Made by a program: the position numbers and the translations under genes. Positions 52,061-63,631 of a stretch of DNA of 64,000 nt are shown here, in pieces. The DNA lies in NCBI GenBank assembly GCA_013398175.1, contig VZRZ01005967.1, positions 1,688,620 through 1,752,619 of the forward strand. Reading direction: 5' to 3'. How positions within the stretch are numbered: the stretch's first letter is position 1; each line of letters starts with the position of its first letter. The DNA is from Climacteris rufus. Taxonomy: Eukaryota > Chordata > Aves > Passeriformes > Climacteridae. The notes under the pieces were generated by a model. It had not been told where the DNA came from and did not search any database. It saw only the letters and a list, made by a program, of their open reading frames with translations.

Positions 52061-52463
52061 GAAATGGAAGTGGAAGGGGAGAGACAGAGGGAGAGGGACA
52101 GGAAGAGGGAAAAGGAGAGAGAGAGGAGAGGGAAAAGGACAGGAAGAGGGAAGGGAAGGACAGGAAGAGGGAAGGGAGGGACAGGAAGAGAGAAGGGAAG
52201 GGAGGGACAGGAAGAGAGAAGGGAAGGGAGGGACAGGAAGAGAGAGGGGAAGGACAGGAAGAGAGAGGGGAAGGGAAGGGAAGGGAANNNNNNNNNNNNN
52301 NNNNNNNNNNNNNNNNNNNNNNNNNNNNNNNNNNNNNNNNNNNNNNNNNNNNNNNNNNNNNNNNNNNNNNNNNNNNNNNNNNNNNNNNNNNNNNNNNNNN
52401 NNNNNNNNNNNNNAGGGAAGGGAAGGGAAGGGAAGGGAAGGGAAGGGAAGGGAAGGGAAGGGA
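52061..52463. repeat. Purine-rich satellite grading into (AAGGG)n, with gap
   Basis: The plus strand is almost pure A and G. The left half holds irregular units built from 'gggacaggaagagagaaggg', about 25-31 bp each. The right half becomes a pure AAGGG pentamer array that enters and leaves the N run at 52288-52413. Mirror symmetry and G-triplets mean the DNA could form triplex or quadruplex structures, which is a general property of such tracts and not tested here. The long frames on both strands at this place (Arg/Glu/Gly or Ser/Leu/Pro-rich) are artefacts of the repeat. Confidence 0.95.
52288..52413. other. Assembly gap (126 N) inside the AAGGG array
   Basis: Run of N flanked on both sides by AAGGG pentamers, so the gap is almost certainly unresolved repeat and its true length is unknown. 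Confidence 1.
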
Positions 52464-54267
52464 AAAGGACAATATGCTTATGATCATAAAAGTTAATCAT
52501 AAAATGCTTCTATTACATTTGTCAGAATGCCTGTTTTTAGAGTGAAAACATTGATTGATGGCACCTGATTACTCCTGGGGTTCTATTAAAAAAAAACCGT
52601 TTTAGAAGGTTGTGAAGGGAGATCTTACTTTTCAAAACAACCCAATCAGATTCCAGTGGAAAAAACTCCAATCTTTATTTTCTCAGTGTTTCAAGACTAT
52701 TACTTTAAATAGTCCATTGTTTTATATTGCTATTTTTAGTTTGTCTCTCCCTGCGTTCTTTTTCCTCTCCCATTTGTCCCTTCTACACTGTTATTTTTCC
52801 TAACTTTATTTTTATGATGATGGTCATCTATCCACTGTTCCTAATGACAAAATAAACAATGACAAAAATGAATGAAATGAGCAAAAACTGAAATATTGTT
52901 TCAGAATTTTTGTGAAAATTTCCAGAATGAACAAAAAATATATAAACATATATAAATAATATAAATAAATTCAAAATTAGTAGTTAGTCTTTCTAAATAA
53001 ATATAAAACATGAAATTGCCTTTCTAAAAAAAATTATTTTCTGTTTCTTTCTTCATGACACTGTCAGAGAAGAGGAGGGGCAACAAAATTAAGGATGAAT
53101 AAAATACCAGTTTGTCCTCTACCATCCAGTCATATGTATGATGTTTGCAATCAGCTGCTCACTGTCCACTGTGTAATATTTTTAGATTTAACTGCATATT
53201 TAGCTGTCCTCTAAATAAGAATGGTAGTGGTGGTGCTTTATTTTTGTGTTTGGTGACCATAGTTCTCAAACCTTAGGTTCAATATAAGACTGCAAATTTC
53301 ACAGTTCTGACTATGTGAAAGTATGAAAATGAGCTAGAGTGTATTTGTGGCTAGAATTGTCTTAAAGTTTATGTCATACTAACTATGTAGCTATTGACTG
53401 AATACTATAATACTGTAGCCAGTTTCACTTTGGACATGGCTTCAAACATAATATAATAATAAAAAATTCTTTAGCAAATTCTGATAAGGCTGTAGTCTGT
53501 GGAATAGAGATACCCACAAGTGACATAGCCCATGTGGATGTGCTTTTTAAGCTCGTCAGAATTGTTTCTCAGCAGTTTTCCTGATATGACCACATTCCTT
53601 CTTCTTTCTGTGCTAATTCTCTTACCATGGCACTATCTCCTTCAAAATATGGTCTTGAACTCTCTAACAAATGGGATTATCTAGGCCTTATCATTTTACC
53701 TGTAGCACTCCTTCTGGCTAAGTTTGTTGTTTCTGCCAGAAGATGGCCAGAATTGTGACCTGAAATTTGCCTATCACATCCTAAACTTTATCTGACACTT
53801 GCTAAGAACATAATTGTTTTTTCATGGTCACATCAACTTGATTCCTGGTAAGCATCATGTCTATGGTACACTCAGTTACTTTTGCCCTCTCTTGTTTTTT
53901 CATTTGGTGATGTATCCGCTTGATATCGAAAGCTGGTCTCTGTGACAATGAAGTGTGGAGCAAGCAAAAACCTACTTGTTTCTTACATGTATAAAATTGA
54001 GATTCAATGAAAGTGGTCTCTAGGCTGAGAAGATTATATGTGATCCAGGTCCCAAGTTTAGACATAATCTGAAAAATAAGGCTGTCATCCAATGACTCAT
54101 CTTTTATAATTTACTAGTCATTACAACAAGTTGCCTAGACACCTAGGTCTTTAGGTGTTTCTTAATATTCCCTAAATCCTCATCATGTCATTCCAGAGTA
54201 TTTAATAGAGAAAAGGAATTAAAATATTTCAAGTACTCTTTTTAAGATTGTTCAATTTAGGTTTCTA
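52464..54267. other. AT-rich intergenic or intronic DNA, no gene seen
   Basis: About 1.8 kb. A 96-codon minus-strand frame at 53802-54092 shows no recognised motif. No mobile element was identified. Confidence 0.5.
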
Positions 54268-54678
54268 AAGCTCTGAGGAGTGCTGTATAAGAAGTCATAG
54301 CCCTGAATACCTGCTCTGAGGTATTAAGGTGACCTTATCACTCTCTACAACTTCCTGAAAGATAGTTGTAGTCAGGCGGAGGTTGGTCTCTTTTTCCAGT
54401 CAACAACTAACAGAACAAGAGGACACAGTCTTAAGTTGTGCCAAGGTAAATATAGGTTGGTTATTAGGAAAAATTTTTTTACAGAAAGAGGGATAAAATA
54501 TTGGAATGGCCTACCCGGGGAGGTGGTGGAATCACCATCCCTGGAGGTGTTTAAGAAGAGATTGGATGCGGTGCTCAGTGCCATGGTCTAGTTTAGTTTA
54601 TCTGAAATGTTGGGGCAAGGGTTGGACTCAATGATCTTGAAGGTCTCTTCCAACCTGGAGATTCTGTGATTCTGTGAT
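54268..54678 (+). mobile_element. CR1 LINE 3' end, sense
   Basis: Contains the CR1 3' blocks 'ggtgaccttatcactctcta', 'tagtcaggcggaggttggtc', 'gaatggcctacccggggagg', 'ccctggaggtgtttaagaag' and 'ttggactcaatgatcttgaa'. It ends in the terminal repeat 'attctgtgattctgtgatga'. It differs in wording from the tails at 22378 and 41818, so it belongs to another CR1 subfamily. It is 5'-truncated at about 54268 and noncoding. Confidence 0.93.
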
Positions 54679-55051
54679 GAGCTGGTTCTCTAAGAAAGTA
54701 TTGCTGTAGCAACTACTGAGTTCCAACTGCAAATACATTGTGAAATAAATATTTTTTCTATCTAGAAAGTAAAAATTTCACCATATCTTGTAGTCCAATA
54801 AAACTTGTTTGTGTCAGGCTTCCAAAAGTTCCAGAGAAATGGCTTCTGTGCATTTGACAGTTTGGCACAGAGTTAGCTGTGGAGGGTCTATATAAAAACA
54901 AAAAGAATTACATACACAGAAATTATAAACCTAATGTGTCCAGAATCCATGGGAAATAACATGCGTCCATAGGTCTAGTTTGGTGAAGGGATTGCAGGGA
55001 CTGGTTTTTAGACTTCTGCCAAACTTCATTAATGATTAATTTTCCATTAAT
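54679..55051. other. Short unassigned spacer between CR1 and SINE
   Basis: About 370 bp of unremarkable AT-rich DNA. No element or gene was seen. Confidence 0.6.
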
Positions 55052-55195
55052 GGCACTAATGATAGTAGCTTAGTTGGTCAGAGCAAGGTGCTAATAGTGC
55101 CAAGGTTGTGCATTCGATCCCTGTATGGGCCATTTACTCAAGAGTTGGACTCAATGATCCTTGTGGATCCCTTCCAACTCAGAATATTCTGTGAA
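55052..55195 (+). mobile_element. TguSINE1-like SINE with tRNA-Ile(AAT) head and CR1 tail
   Basis: The head reads as tRNA-Ile. An exact A box (TAGCTTAGTTGG) is followed by an anticodon arm 'ggtgctaatagtgcc' with AAT at 55093-55095, a T-arm with 'attcgatccctgtatgggcc', and the discriminator region. After 'atttactcaagagttggact' the tail 'caatgatccttgtgg' and 'cccttccaactcagaatatt' resembles the CR1 3' end. SINEs with such tails borrow the CR1 enzyme. This layout is known from zebra finch TguSINE1. The copy is nearly complete, and the head is less damaged than in the antisense copy at 14130. It is not a functional tRNA gene, because the head has mismatches and runs straight into the tail without a T-run. 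Confidence 0.92.
55066..55077 (+). promoter_or_regulatory. RNA polymerase III A box of the SINE
   Basis: TAGCTTAGTTGG matches the A-box consensus TRGCNNARTNGG at every fixed position. The partner B box at 55111-55121 has two mismatches to GGTTCGANNCC, so promoter strength is uncertain. Confidence 0.75.
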
Positions 55196-58100
55196 ATCAA
55201 AAAAAGTATAACCAATAATAGGTGGGAGTCCATACTTCCAATCTGATCCTGTCAATCTATCAGGCAAGGAAGCTAGCAAGAATCATGTAAGTAAAAAGCA
55301 TGCATTAACTGAGGTGGCCTCAGCATGATTACAACAGGAAATGGGATTACTATTCATGTTTAACATACCTGATTTACTGGAAACTTGGAAGACTGCCTTA
55401 TCTATTCTTCCTGAAAGACTGCATTCTTTTTTTACTGTTCTGTCAGTAACTGAATTAAATCAATAATTACATTACTTGCCTTACCTGAACTGTGGCAAGG
55501 AACCACCACATTACCCCAACAGGCCAGTTAGATTCCTTGATTTAATAGACATTTCATGCTAGAATGTTCTTTCATTGGTAATGTATCCACCTATTTTTCA
55601 AACACAAAGGAAAATCTGTTTGGATAGCCTCTGCAAAGACCTCATGTTAAGAAAGTGGATGAAGGAATGACACAGCTATTGACCAGTGACTGTTTTCTTC
55701 ATGAGTTCTCTAAATAGGTAATGTATTTCTTTCTCTCTCGAATACAAAATATTAATTATCATGTTTCATCACCATGTAACTCTCCATATTGCCCTGTGAT
55801 AAGAAGTCTTTTCCTTTTATTCTTTATAGTGAAACATAGCTACTGAAAACAAAATCATGCTGTTGGCTAGTACTTGACCTCTGCTATAGAATAAGTTTCA
55901 GTGGCAAATGGCTCTCAGTATTGTCAGGGTGAGGAACAGTTACTGCAACTGGACTTGAGAAGTAGGTTTTGTTAGATTAAATAAATGGACAGCAAGTTCT
56001 TTTCGATTAATCCCATTTATGTTTATTTACAAAAATATAATTCCTGTTAATATGCTTGTAGTTGAGATTCCTTGAAGAACAGCAGTAATATAACTGCTGT
56101 TTATGAGCTATATATCAGAGGGTGATGTTCTAATATGCACATAGAACACATTATGTGTCCTAGTTTTCAGTAAATCTCAGATTTTCCTTTGATAATTATA
56201 GCTATTGTTTCAGTCTTTCTCTGTGGAATTGGTTACCAATCTCAAAGCCTTCCACAAAACCATGAATAATATAACCCTCACTGCCTTAGACCTTGTGCCG
56301 TCATTTACCTTGATTCTAAGTGTTTTTAAAAATATTAGAATCCCTGTAATGTGATGTTATCTGATGTTTTAGTGTATAGTTTTCTTAAGTGTGCTCTTTG
56401 CATAATGATCAATGATCAAGCAAGATATGCAGCAGTAGGAGGCAAGTCCCACATTATATGGAGTTTTTAAATGTACTTTCTATGAAGGGTAAAGTCTGAA
56501 CAACTGACAGCATGGTAAAGTATTGGCAAGTAATAATAGCACAGATATGATTTTCTAAACCAGTAAGGGATCATAAAGAAAATTCCATGGAGGAAAATTG
56601 TAGAAGGAAAGAATTAGAAACCTATGTCAGGAAGTCAACCTCTGTGAATGCAGCTGCAGTCCTGGTTGTAATTATAACATCTCTGAAGAGCACACTTTTA
56701 ACAATTTTTGTCTTCTCAAGGGTATATGAAACCTGATGACAGGCAGTACTTCAGAGATATCTGCAAAAAAAAAAAAAAATGATTCAGCAGCAGAAATAAG
56801 ACACTGAAATGGAGAGAAGAGGCATTATGAAAGTCCTAAGACCACAGGGAATGTTATCCTGACATTCAAAGAAACCTGTACAGACATGGAAGACATGACA
56901 CCGAGAAATGAGTCTTAAAAAAGCATTTATCATTGTGGGGGAAAATGAGAAAGTGAAGTTTTTTATTTACTGATGCACTGAAAGAAAGATAACAAGAATT
57001 GAATGGAATAAACCTTCGTAGGGATAAAATAAAAAATATAGTAAAAGCCTACTCCAGCAATTGCTTAAAATACTTGTGTACAAACATACTTTATTTTTAC
57101 ATTTTTTCTCCTACCATCTCTATGTATTCTCTTCTCTTCTCTTCTAAAAAAAAAAAAAAAAATCCCACAAAGCAAGCAAAATATTAGAAGACAGGAGAAA
57201 TACTTTGTTAAAGATGGGGATGCAGGTATCTTCATGCACCTGGGGACTTATTGAGATATTCACAAGTCTTCACCTGAAAACTTGACCAGAAGAGGAACCA
57301 GTACTTGTAGTAACTATGACAGAATGCTTTAAGGACCCAATCGTCTCTCCCACAATTGCTTAAGCTAGGAAATTGGGTCTAGTTAAGAGAGGTGCCAGAA
57401 GAATATGTATGGATGTATTTATGATATCACACTGAGGAAACTGAGGACAATAGCAAGAGTTTTTAATGGCTAACCTGGGTCATAGTACATTTTTACATCA
57501 GCATAGGTGAGTATACTCACAAAAGGAAACTCATCGCAGAACATTCATATTTTCAGAAGAGAAACAAAATCGAAAATCAACATTAAGAGACACCTATCTG
57601 CATCTATTTTCTAAACAATGAGAAAACATCAAAGAAACCAGGCAACCCAATAGCAAAATCAAGACAAAAGAGGAAGGTGTTTTCCTGTGCCCTAAGTTGC
57701 AAGCTCAATGGTAGTCTGTTGCCATCAGAAGAACACGGGCAAAATAATCATTTAAGAAAATGAGAGAACACTCAAACAAAGAAGCCAGAAAAAAGAAGCC
57801 ACATATACACAAATAAATAGATCTGACTCAGATAAGTCCCACATGAAATATGAACCAACAGAACTGTAAGCTCTGCAGGGGAACCTAAGCCTTGTGAGGT
57901 ACTCTCAGACTCAAGATAGCACAAAGACCGTGTAGACTGACAGCTGAGAGGTGAGAAAGGATAAATGATAACCTCCAGTAGATTTGTATAGTGGGGCTTA
58001 TTTAAGAACCAAGGGCATAAGAGCTTTTCTCCTATGTGATTATGTCTTTAACTTGGTGCCCCAACAGCACTCTCAGTAGGTCTCTCACCCCCATTTCTCC

Positions 58101-60774
58101 TGATCTAGGAATCCTGTACACAAAGTTGTGTTAGGTAACTTTCCTCCAGGCAGAATCTTCACCTTCTTTCCAAGACTGATTTTTGTTTCCAACACCGCTT
58201 ATTTTCGGAAACTATTCTTTTAGGCCCCAAGTCCTCAGTTTCCCCAATCTAAATAGTCTGTATGCAGAACCCCAACATATGGTCACCCTCCTAATTGTTA
58301 ATTTTATCTCATGTTCCTTTATTACTTGGGAGACTTCAGGATGTGCCTCTTTTGTTGACTCTAAGTTTTATCAAAATTTAAGTGCAGTCTATACTGGTTG
58401 CAGCTAGGAAGTAGTAGGCTTGTGTTCAATTGTCCATTTACTTACACACATACTCAACATTATCCGTTGTTTCTCAGCATTTGCAATTGCAGTTACTTTT
58501 TCACCTACAAAGTACACACAATCAGATCAAAGGTGATAAACATCAGCCATAAGTTGATCTCATGAAGGCAAAAATTTAACAATATGTCTAAGATGAAAGG
58601 GGTAGTACTCAAAAGAAGGAAGACAGGAGTACTAATGAAATAATGCCTCTGCTGTCAGACATATTATATTGAAGTGTAATACTGTGTTGGAAGTCAACAC
58701 ACACATTTCTTGTTGGAAAACCACCACGTTTATAATGACAAAAGTGAAACACCGGCTGCTGAAAAGACAATTTCTCTTGTGCTGACTACATATTAACAAT
58801 GTCTACTCAAGAAAGGTGGCAAACACACATAAAGGTGAGCTAAAAATACTACCAAAAAAATGGTTGTCACCTGGAAGAACAGAAATATTTGCAGGAGTCA
58901 GTCTAGAATGCTATCCTTCTAAATATATAAATAACCATATTTCTTATTTTGAGAATAGGGCTCTTTTTTGGTGTTTTAATAATTCATATGATATATGAAG
59001 CAATAAGAACTTGAGGTTGATAATGGTGACATTTTCAATTCTCCCCAATTTCATGGTGAGATGTAACTAGGATACTGTTTATGATATATTGAAATTTTGT
59101 CAAGACTATGTAGATAATATGGATAGAGATTCTATTTTCTTCTACATGTTAATAAAACAAATTAAAATTATAGAAGTAGACTTCTATTTTTGAAATTTCT
59201 GGAGATCTGATGTAACTCTTGCTGAATTCAGTATAGTCATGGAAAAAGATAAAACTATGGCATTATACTATGTGTGTATGTATTTATGTAAACTCATAAT
59301 TTAATCTCATGAGAATATCCTATTTATGTTTTGCTTTTTTATCCTGGCTTCAGAAATCCAAAGACAAAACATTTTATACTAAGAAAAATTGTCAGTGTAA
59401 ACAGGAAGGATGTTTGTAACAGCGATGAAGAGAAACAGAAGAAGAGAGAGAATGAGTTATCTTGAATTAAGTTTTTTTAACCAATTTTACTGAGAGAATG
59501 TATATAGCTATTAGCAGTCTTCATGTGAGCTTTTATCTCTGGTCCCATGCCTCGAGGAGTGATAGCAGCATAGCAGTTCTCATTAGTTTGGAAAATGGAT
59601 TTTGTTTTATTCCCTCAGTAACCTTACTGAGTGCTTGTCCCTGGCTTATTTTGGGTTTTACATTTCTTTTTTCTGTTGTACGTTACCCTCTCTCCTAATG
59701 TCTTCTGTTTGCCAGGATTTCAATTGTACTAATCCCTCTGTAGCCATCTAATATTACACTAATGGGAAAGGTGCTGTCAAGGTACAATAGCATAAAAGAC
59801 CTCTTTTTTTTTTAACAATGTACACAGTTTTTGAGAACATTGAAAAGCATCAGGCAAAGGCAATAACTAGATCTCAGATGCTTGTTGATGATGAACTTTC
59901 TTTATTTCACACAGAAAATTACAGAAAACCAATTAACCTGACATGATGAGATAGGAGCAATAGTAAGTCTGTGACTCTCATTGAAAACTCCACTGGAGAG
60001 TTTGGTGTCTGCTTGTAACACGCTTCATTCTGGTAAGGAATAACATGATTATAGACATTTTAGTCTGTCTTCAAGTGTAGAGACAGATGAACAGAAATAA
60101 GATATTATTAAAAATACAAATACAATAAGGCCAGGATTTTGTAGATGTTATAGATTTGTTTTGAATATTTAAAATGGGTCAGGATAAAATTACAGAGGAC
60201 GATATTGAACTTCATTAAACTTCCAGTGTTCAAAATTAATGATTAAAGAATAACCTCCCAATAACTCTGCTGAATTTCCCTCATACACTCAGTTAAACAA
60301 GACATGTTTTATAAACTGGGTCCCTTCTTGTTCCAGTTCAGGCATTTGGTGTTTCAGTTCCTCCCTTAACTCCTAAGTCACTCCATAGGTTTTTATCATT
60401 TAGAACAGAGAAATTTCATTTTATAAATGTCTGAATCATGAATAAGAATAGGCCTGGACTATAGGCTAAGCCTATAATAAAGACATACCCACATTTTTAC
60501 TTTGGTGGAAGTTCAGAAGAAGTGTTATATCTGTTCCCCAAAGCGATGCCTGACATTTCCCAAAATTTATCTTAGGTTTGTCATCCATTCAGATGGCTTC
60601 TGTTACCTACTTCTTGCTTAGGTGCTTAACCAACCATGATTATAATTTTTGTTGTTTCAGTTTGACTTAAACCTTTATCAAATGCTTTCCACATTTACTG
60701 GATAACTTCAGGAAGAAAGAAGGAAGGCAAGAAAGCAGACAGTCACTGGCCTCTAAGGAGATGTTTTGCCACTG
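55196..60774. other. AT-rich intergenic or intronic DNA, no gene seen
   Basis: About 5.6 kb with A-runs at about 56766-56780 and 57147-57162 and frames below 75 codons. No recognised transposon, tRNA-like gene or supported exon. Confidence 0.55.
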
Positions 60775-60922
60775 ATTGTCCCCCTCCAAGCCTGATATTC
60801 AGAGAATTTTCAGACCACTATACTGTTTACTCTCCTAGTCCATACTTGATCATTTTCTCTATGAGGATCTTATGGGAGACAGTGTCTGAAGCCTTAATGA
60901 ATTCCAGGTAGACAATATCCAC
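60775..60922 (-). mobile_element. Antisense CR1, part 1 (reverse-transcriptase region)
   Basis: The phrases 'ctctatgaggatcttatggg', 'gagacagtgtctgaagcc' and 'aattccaggtagacaatatcc' are the reverse complement of the CR1 ORF2 segment coding for the RT palm. It continues, after the inserted LTR, at 61596. The limit at 60775 is approximate because the left part is diverged. No intact frame. Confidence 0.8.
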
Positions 60923-61595
60923 TGTTGCGCTGACCGCAAGCTGCCCGGTGGCCCGGCAGGCAGCAAGTTCTGATGCCTCAGCAGCGTGGCAATCAGAGTC
61001 CTGTGGGCAGCTGTCAGTGCTGCCTGCAAGTAGCTCAGTTCGAAGGCTGGCTGCTGCAAGGTGTAGCTAGGCAACAGGCGAGGGTAAAGGAAGAAAGAGG
61101 GACTCTTTCCTTGTCTGTAATCCCGACTTTATTCCAGCCCCGAGGGGCAGAGTTCCAGTTGAAAGGGGGGAACAAAGGAGAAGAGCACTGGGGAGCAGTT
61201 ACAGCCCCCTTTTGAAACGGGGGCAGAGAAGGGGAGGAGCAAAGGGATAAACCAGTAAGGGAATGACAAGGGGTGACAGGGAACAAATCACAGAGGGTTA
61301 GGGGAGGAACATATTTGAATCAACCAATGGGAAACCGAACTGAACAGAACTTTCCAGAGCTCAATACATAAGCAATGAAACACATGAATAAACATAGGAG
61401 TCTAAACCAATAGCATTACGGGAACAGAGAAGTTTCTAGAAGGAAGGAGGAGATGCTGCTAGAGGGACACCCAGTGGGGAGTAGCCTTAAACCTTGATCT
61501 CGCCCTCGGATCCACCCTCAGGGTCGGAGTCCTGGGCGGGGAAATCCACCAACTGGATGTCACTCAGCCCCAAGGTGGGCTGGGTCACCGCAACA
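60923..61595 (-). mobile_element. Solo LTR of an endogenous retrovirus, copy B, nested in CR1
   Basis: Starts TGTTGCGCTGACC and ends GGTCACCGCAACA, so the termini are inverted repeats of each other. It is the reverse complement of the family at 13412-14079. The AATAAA lies on the minus strand at 61128-61133, in the same GGAATAAAGTC context. It is GC-rich (673 bp) and splits an antisense CR1: the CR1 text stops at 'gacaatatccac' and resumes at 'atctgctgcctcaccc'. The shared ATC in the two flanks may be what is left of a target duplication. The core promoter region reads TTTCAAAAGG instead of TTTAAAAAG. No viral gene adjoins it. Confidence 0.88.
61128..61133 (-). promoter_or_regulatory. Poly(A) signal of LTR copy B
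   Basis: TTTATT on the plus strand, AATAAA on the minus strand, in a context shared with 13872-13877. Confidence 0.75.
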
Positions 61596-62152
61596 ATCTG
61601 CTGCCTCACCCTTGTTTTTCAGACCAGTCATTTCACTGTAGTTTATCAGGTTGGTCAGATATGACTTTCCCTTGATGAGTCCATAATGACTTTCTTGTTC
61701 TACATGTGTCTGGAAAAGTTTCCCAGGATTAGTTGCTCTACCAGCTTCCCAGGAAATCACATGAAATTGACTGGCCTGCAGTTCTCTGCAAACTTCTTCT
61801 GTCTTCTAGATGGTAGGTATGACATTTGTCTTCCTCTGGTCCTCAGACAGCTCTCACAGTCACCATAATCATTCAAAGATTATTAAGAATGGTCTCAATA
61901 AGTTATATGTATCAGAACCCTCAGAACTTGTGGGTGCTATCAGATCCCTCTGAACTTGTGGTGTCTTCCACCAGGATCCATGGACTTCTATAAGTCCAGT
62001 TTATTTAAGTAGTTCCTGTCTTGATCCTCTTGCACTGTGGGTGAGTCCTGCTTGCTTTAGAATTTTCACAGGGTCTCTTGTGCTTGCTAGTAAAGACTGA
62101 GGTAAAGAATGGATCCAGAACCTCAGCCTTCTCCAAGTTCTGTGTCACCAGG
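61596..62152 (-). mobile_element. Antisense CR1, part 2 (reverse-transcriptase region)
   Basis: Continues part 1 in element order. 'atcaggttggtcagatatga', 'tgactggcctgcagttctct', 'gtaggtatgacatttgtctt', 'gtaaagactgaggtaaagaa' and 'cctcagccttctccaagttc' follow the CR1 ORF2 RT coding sequence in reverse complement. It is interrupted at 62153 by another LTR and resumes at 63101. Stops and small deletions make it noncoding. Confidence 0.88.
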
Positions 62153-63100
62153 TGTCACAGACTGAGAGTTCTTGCCTTAAATATTGTTATGGCAAAACTG
62201 TATAAAGAAGCCACGACCAACACCCCTCCCTGGAAATGCCTGACTGGAATTTTGGACTGTAAGCCAAAGTGCTGAGATTAGATAATGGGAATGCTATTGT
62301 TCAATAATCTCAGGCTTGAGGAGAAGTAAACAAGACTATGCATCTGTAAGAAAGCCAGTTGTGCTGGTCACCCCTAGCTGGGTTCAGGGTGGAGGAGGCC
62401 ACAGCCCACAGCTGAGAGCAGATTTGCACAGATTTCATCCCCAGCTGATGTGGGGAGAAGGAGGCTTTGAGTATCACCTAAACTCTGATCTGAGGCAATG
62501 AACACCCATCCTCCATGACTCAACTGTGGAACACCCAAGCTGAAAGAGCTATGGGGCATTCATGTGAGAGGCAGCTGAGGGGGTATCATAACCCATCAAA
62601 GACCCCCTGAAGTGCACCCCAGACTCATTCTTGAGGCCTTGTGCCACAGGACTGCACGTGATGTAAAATAATGCAACAGATCCAGGGTCTGCTGCAAGAA
62701 ACAATGGCAAACCTGCCCCCCCGTCCCCCCCAGAAGGGGATATGCCTGGATTTTCCTGCCTAGCCTGAGCATATATTAGCCCATGGAATTCTATGTTTTC
62801 TGGGGGACCTCCACCACCAAGAAGACTAGCTGGAGAGGATCAACACAACATCACTGGGCTCCATGGAGTGGTGACATTTTCTTTCTCTGTCACTCTTTTT
62901 CTGTCCCCCCTCCTCTTTTTCTGTTTCTTTCTCTTACCTTCTCTCTCTCTCTCTCATCTTTACTATCAAATAAAATCCGTACTATTGACACTGGCATATG
63001 GCCTCATTTGCACCTTAATTTGGGCAGACGAACATCTAAATAACCTTAATAAACCTGACCTTAACACTAGGTCCCCTACTCGTTCAGCAGCGGGCCCACA
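62153..63100 (+). mobile_element. LTR-like element of unnamed family nested in CR1
   Basis: The insertion begins TGTCACAGACTGAG and ends GGGCCCACA. It has a TATA-like TATATTA at 62772-62778, a long CT-rich tract at about 62880-62960, and AATAAA at 62969-62974, giving a plus orientation. CR1 text stops just before it ('gttctgtgtcaccagg') and resumes just after it ('ttttccctagtcttctttt'), which defines the boundaries independently. It is 948 bp. Direct flanks (CCAGG and TTTTC) do not match, so the target duplication is lost or the right edge is off by some bases. I do not recognise the family. The CT-rich frames at 62783-63110 are not genes. Confidence 0.75.
62969..62974 (+). promoter_or_regulatory. 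Poly(A) signal of the nested LTR-like element
   Basis: AATAAA directly after the CT-rich tract and about 127 bases before the element end, a typical R-region position. Confidence 0.6.
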
Positions 63101-63631
63101 TTTTCCCTAGTCTTCTTTTTGTCATGTATGCAACTTTCTTGTCTATCACCTTACTACACAGATTCAATTCCATCTGACTTTGGCTTTGCAAGCTTCATCC
63201 CTGTATGTTCAGGCAGCATCTCTCTATTCTTTCCAGGATACTTGTTCCCAATTTTACTTTCTGTATACTTCCTCTTTGTGCTTTAGTTTGTCCAGGAGAA
63301 ACGTGTTCTTCCATGCAGACCACCTGTCATTTTTTACCTGACTTCCTAATTGATGGGGTGGACTGCTCTTGAGCTCGAGGGTAAACCTTGAATATTAACC
63401 AGTCATCTTGGTCCCTCTTCCCTACAGGCTGTTTTTCCATGGACCTTTTTCAAGAAGATCTTTGAAGTGACCCAAGTCTGCTCTCCTGCAGTTCAATACT
63501 ATGATCATGTGATTTTGCCCTGCACCCTCATCACAGGATGTTGAACCCCTGACTCTCAAGGTCACTGCAGTTGAGGCTGCCTTCAGCCTTTTCATTACCA
63601 ATGAGTTCTTCCTTGTTTGTGAGAATGAGTA
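63101..63631 (-). mobile_element. Antisense CR1, part 3 (5' part of ORF2)
   Basis: Continues parts 1 and 2. 'ccctagtcttctttttgtca' and the end block 'caggatgttgaacccctgac', 'aaggtcactgcagttgaggc', 'accaatgagttcttccttgt' are reverse complement of the CR1 ORF2 endonuclease-to-RT region. CR1 text stops at 63631 where another LTR begins. It may resume beyond the window. Confidence 0.85.

Noticed and set aside
52005..52500. Frames of 139-160 codons on both strands
   Set aside because: They are translations of the purine/pyrimidine repeat and of the N gap.
53802..54092. 96-codon minus-strand frame with Lys- and Gln-rich C-terminal half
   Set aside because: No domain or motif recognised, no splice or start context, and no repeat-family support.
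55052..55130. A functional tRNA-Ile gene
   Set aside because: The head resembles tRNA-Ile(AAT) but has mismatches in stems and the B box. It also runs directly into a CR1-like tail without a terminator, so it is a SINE.
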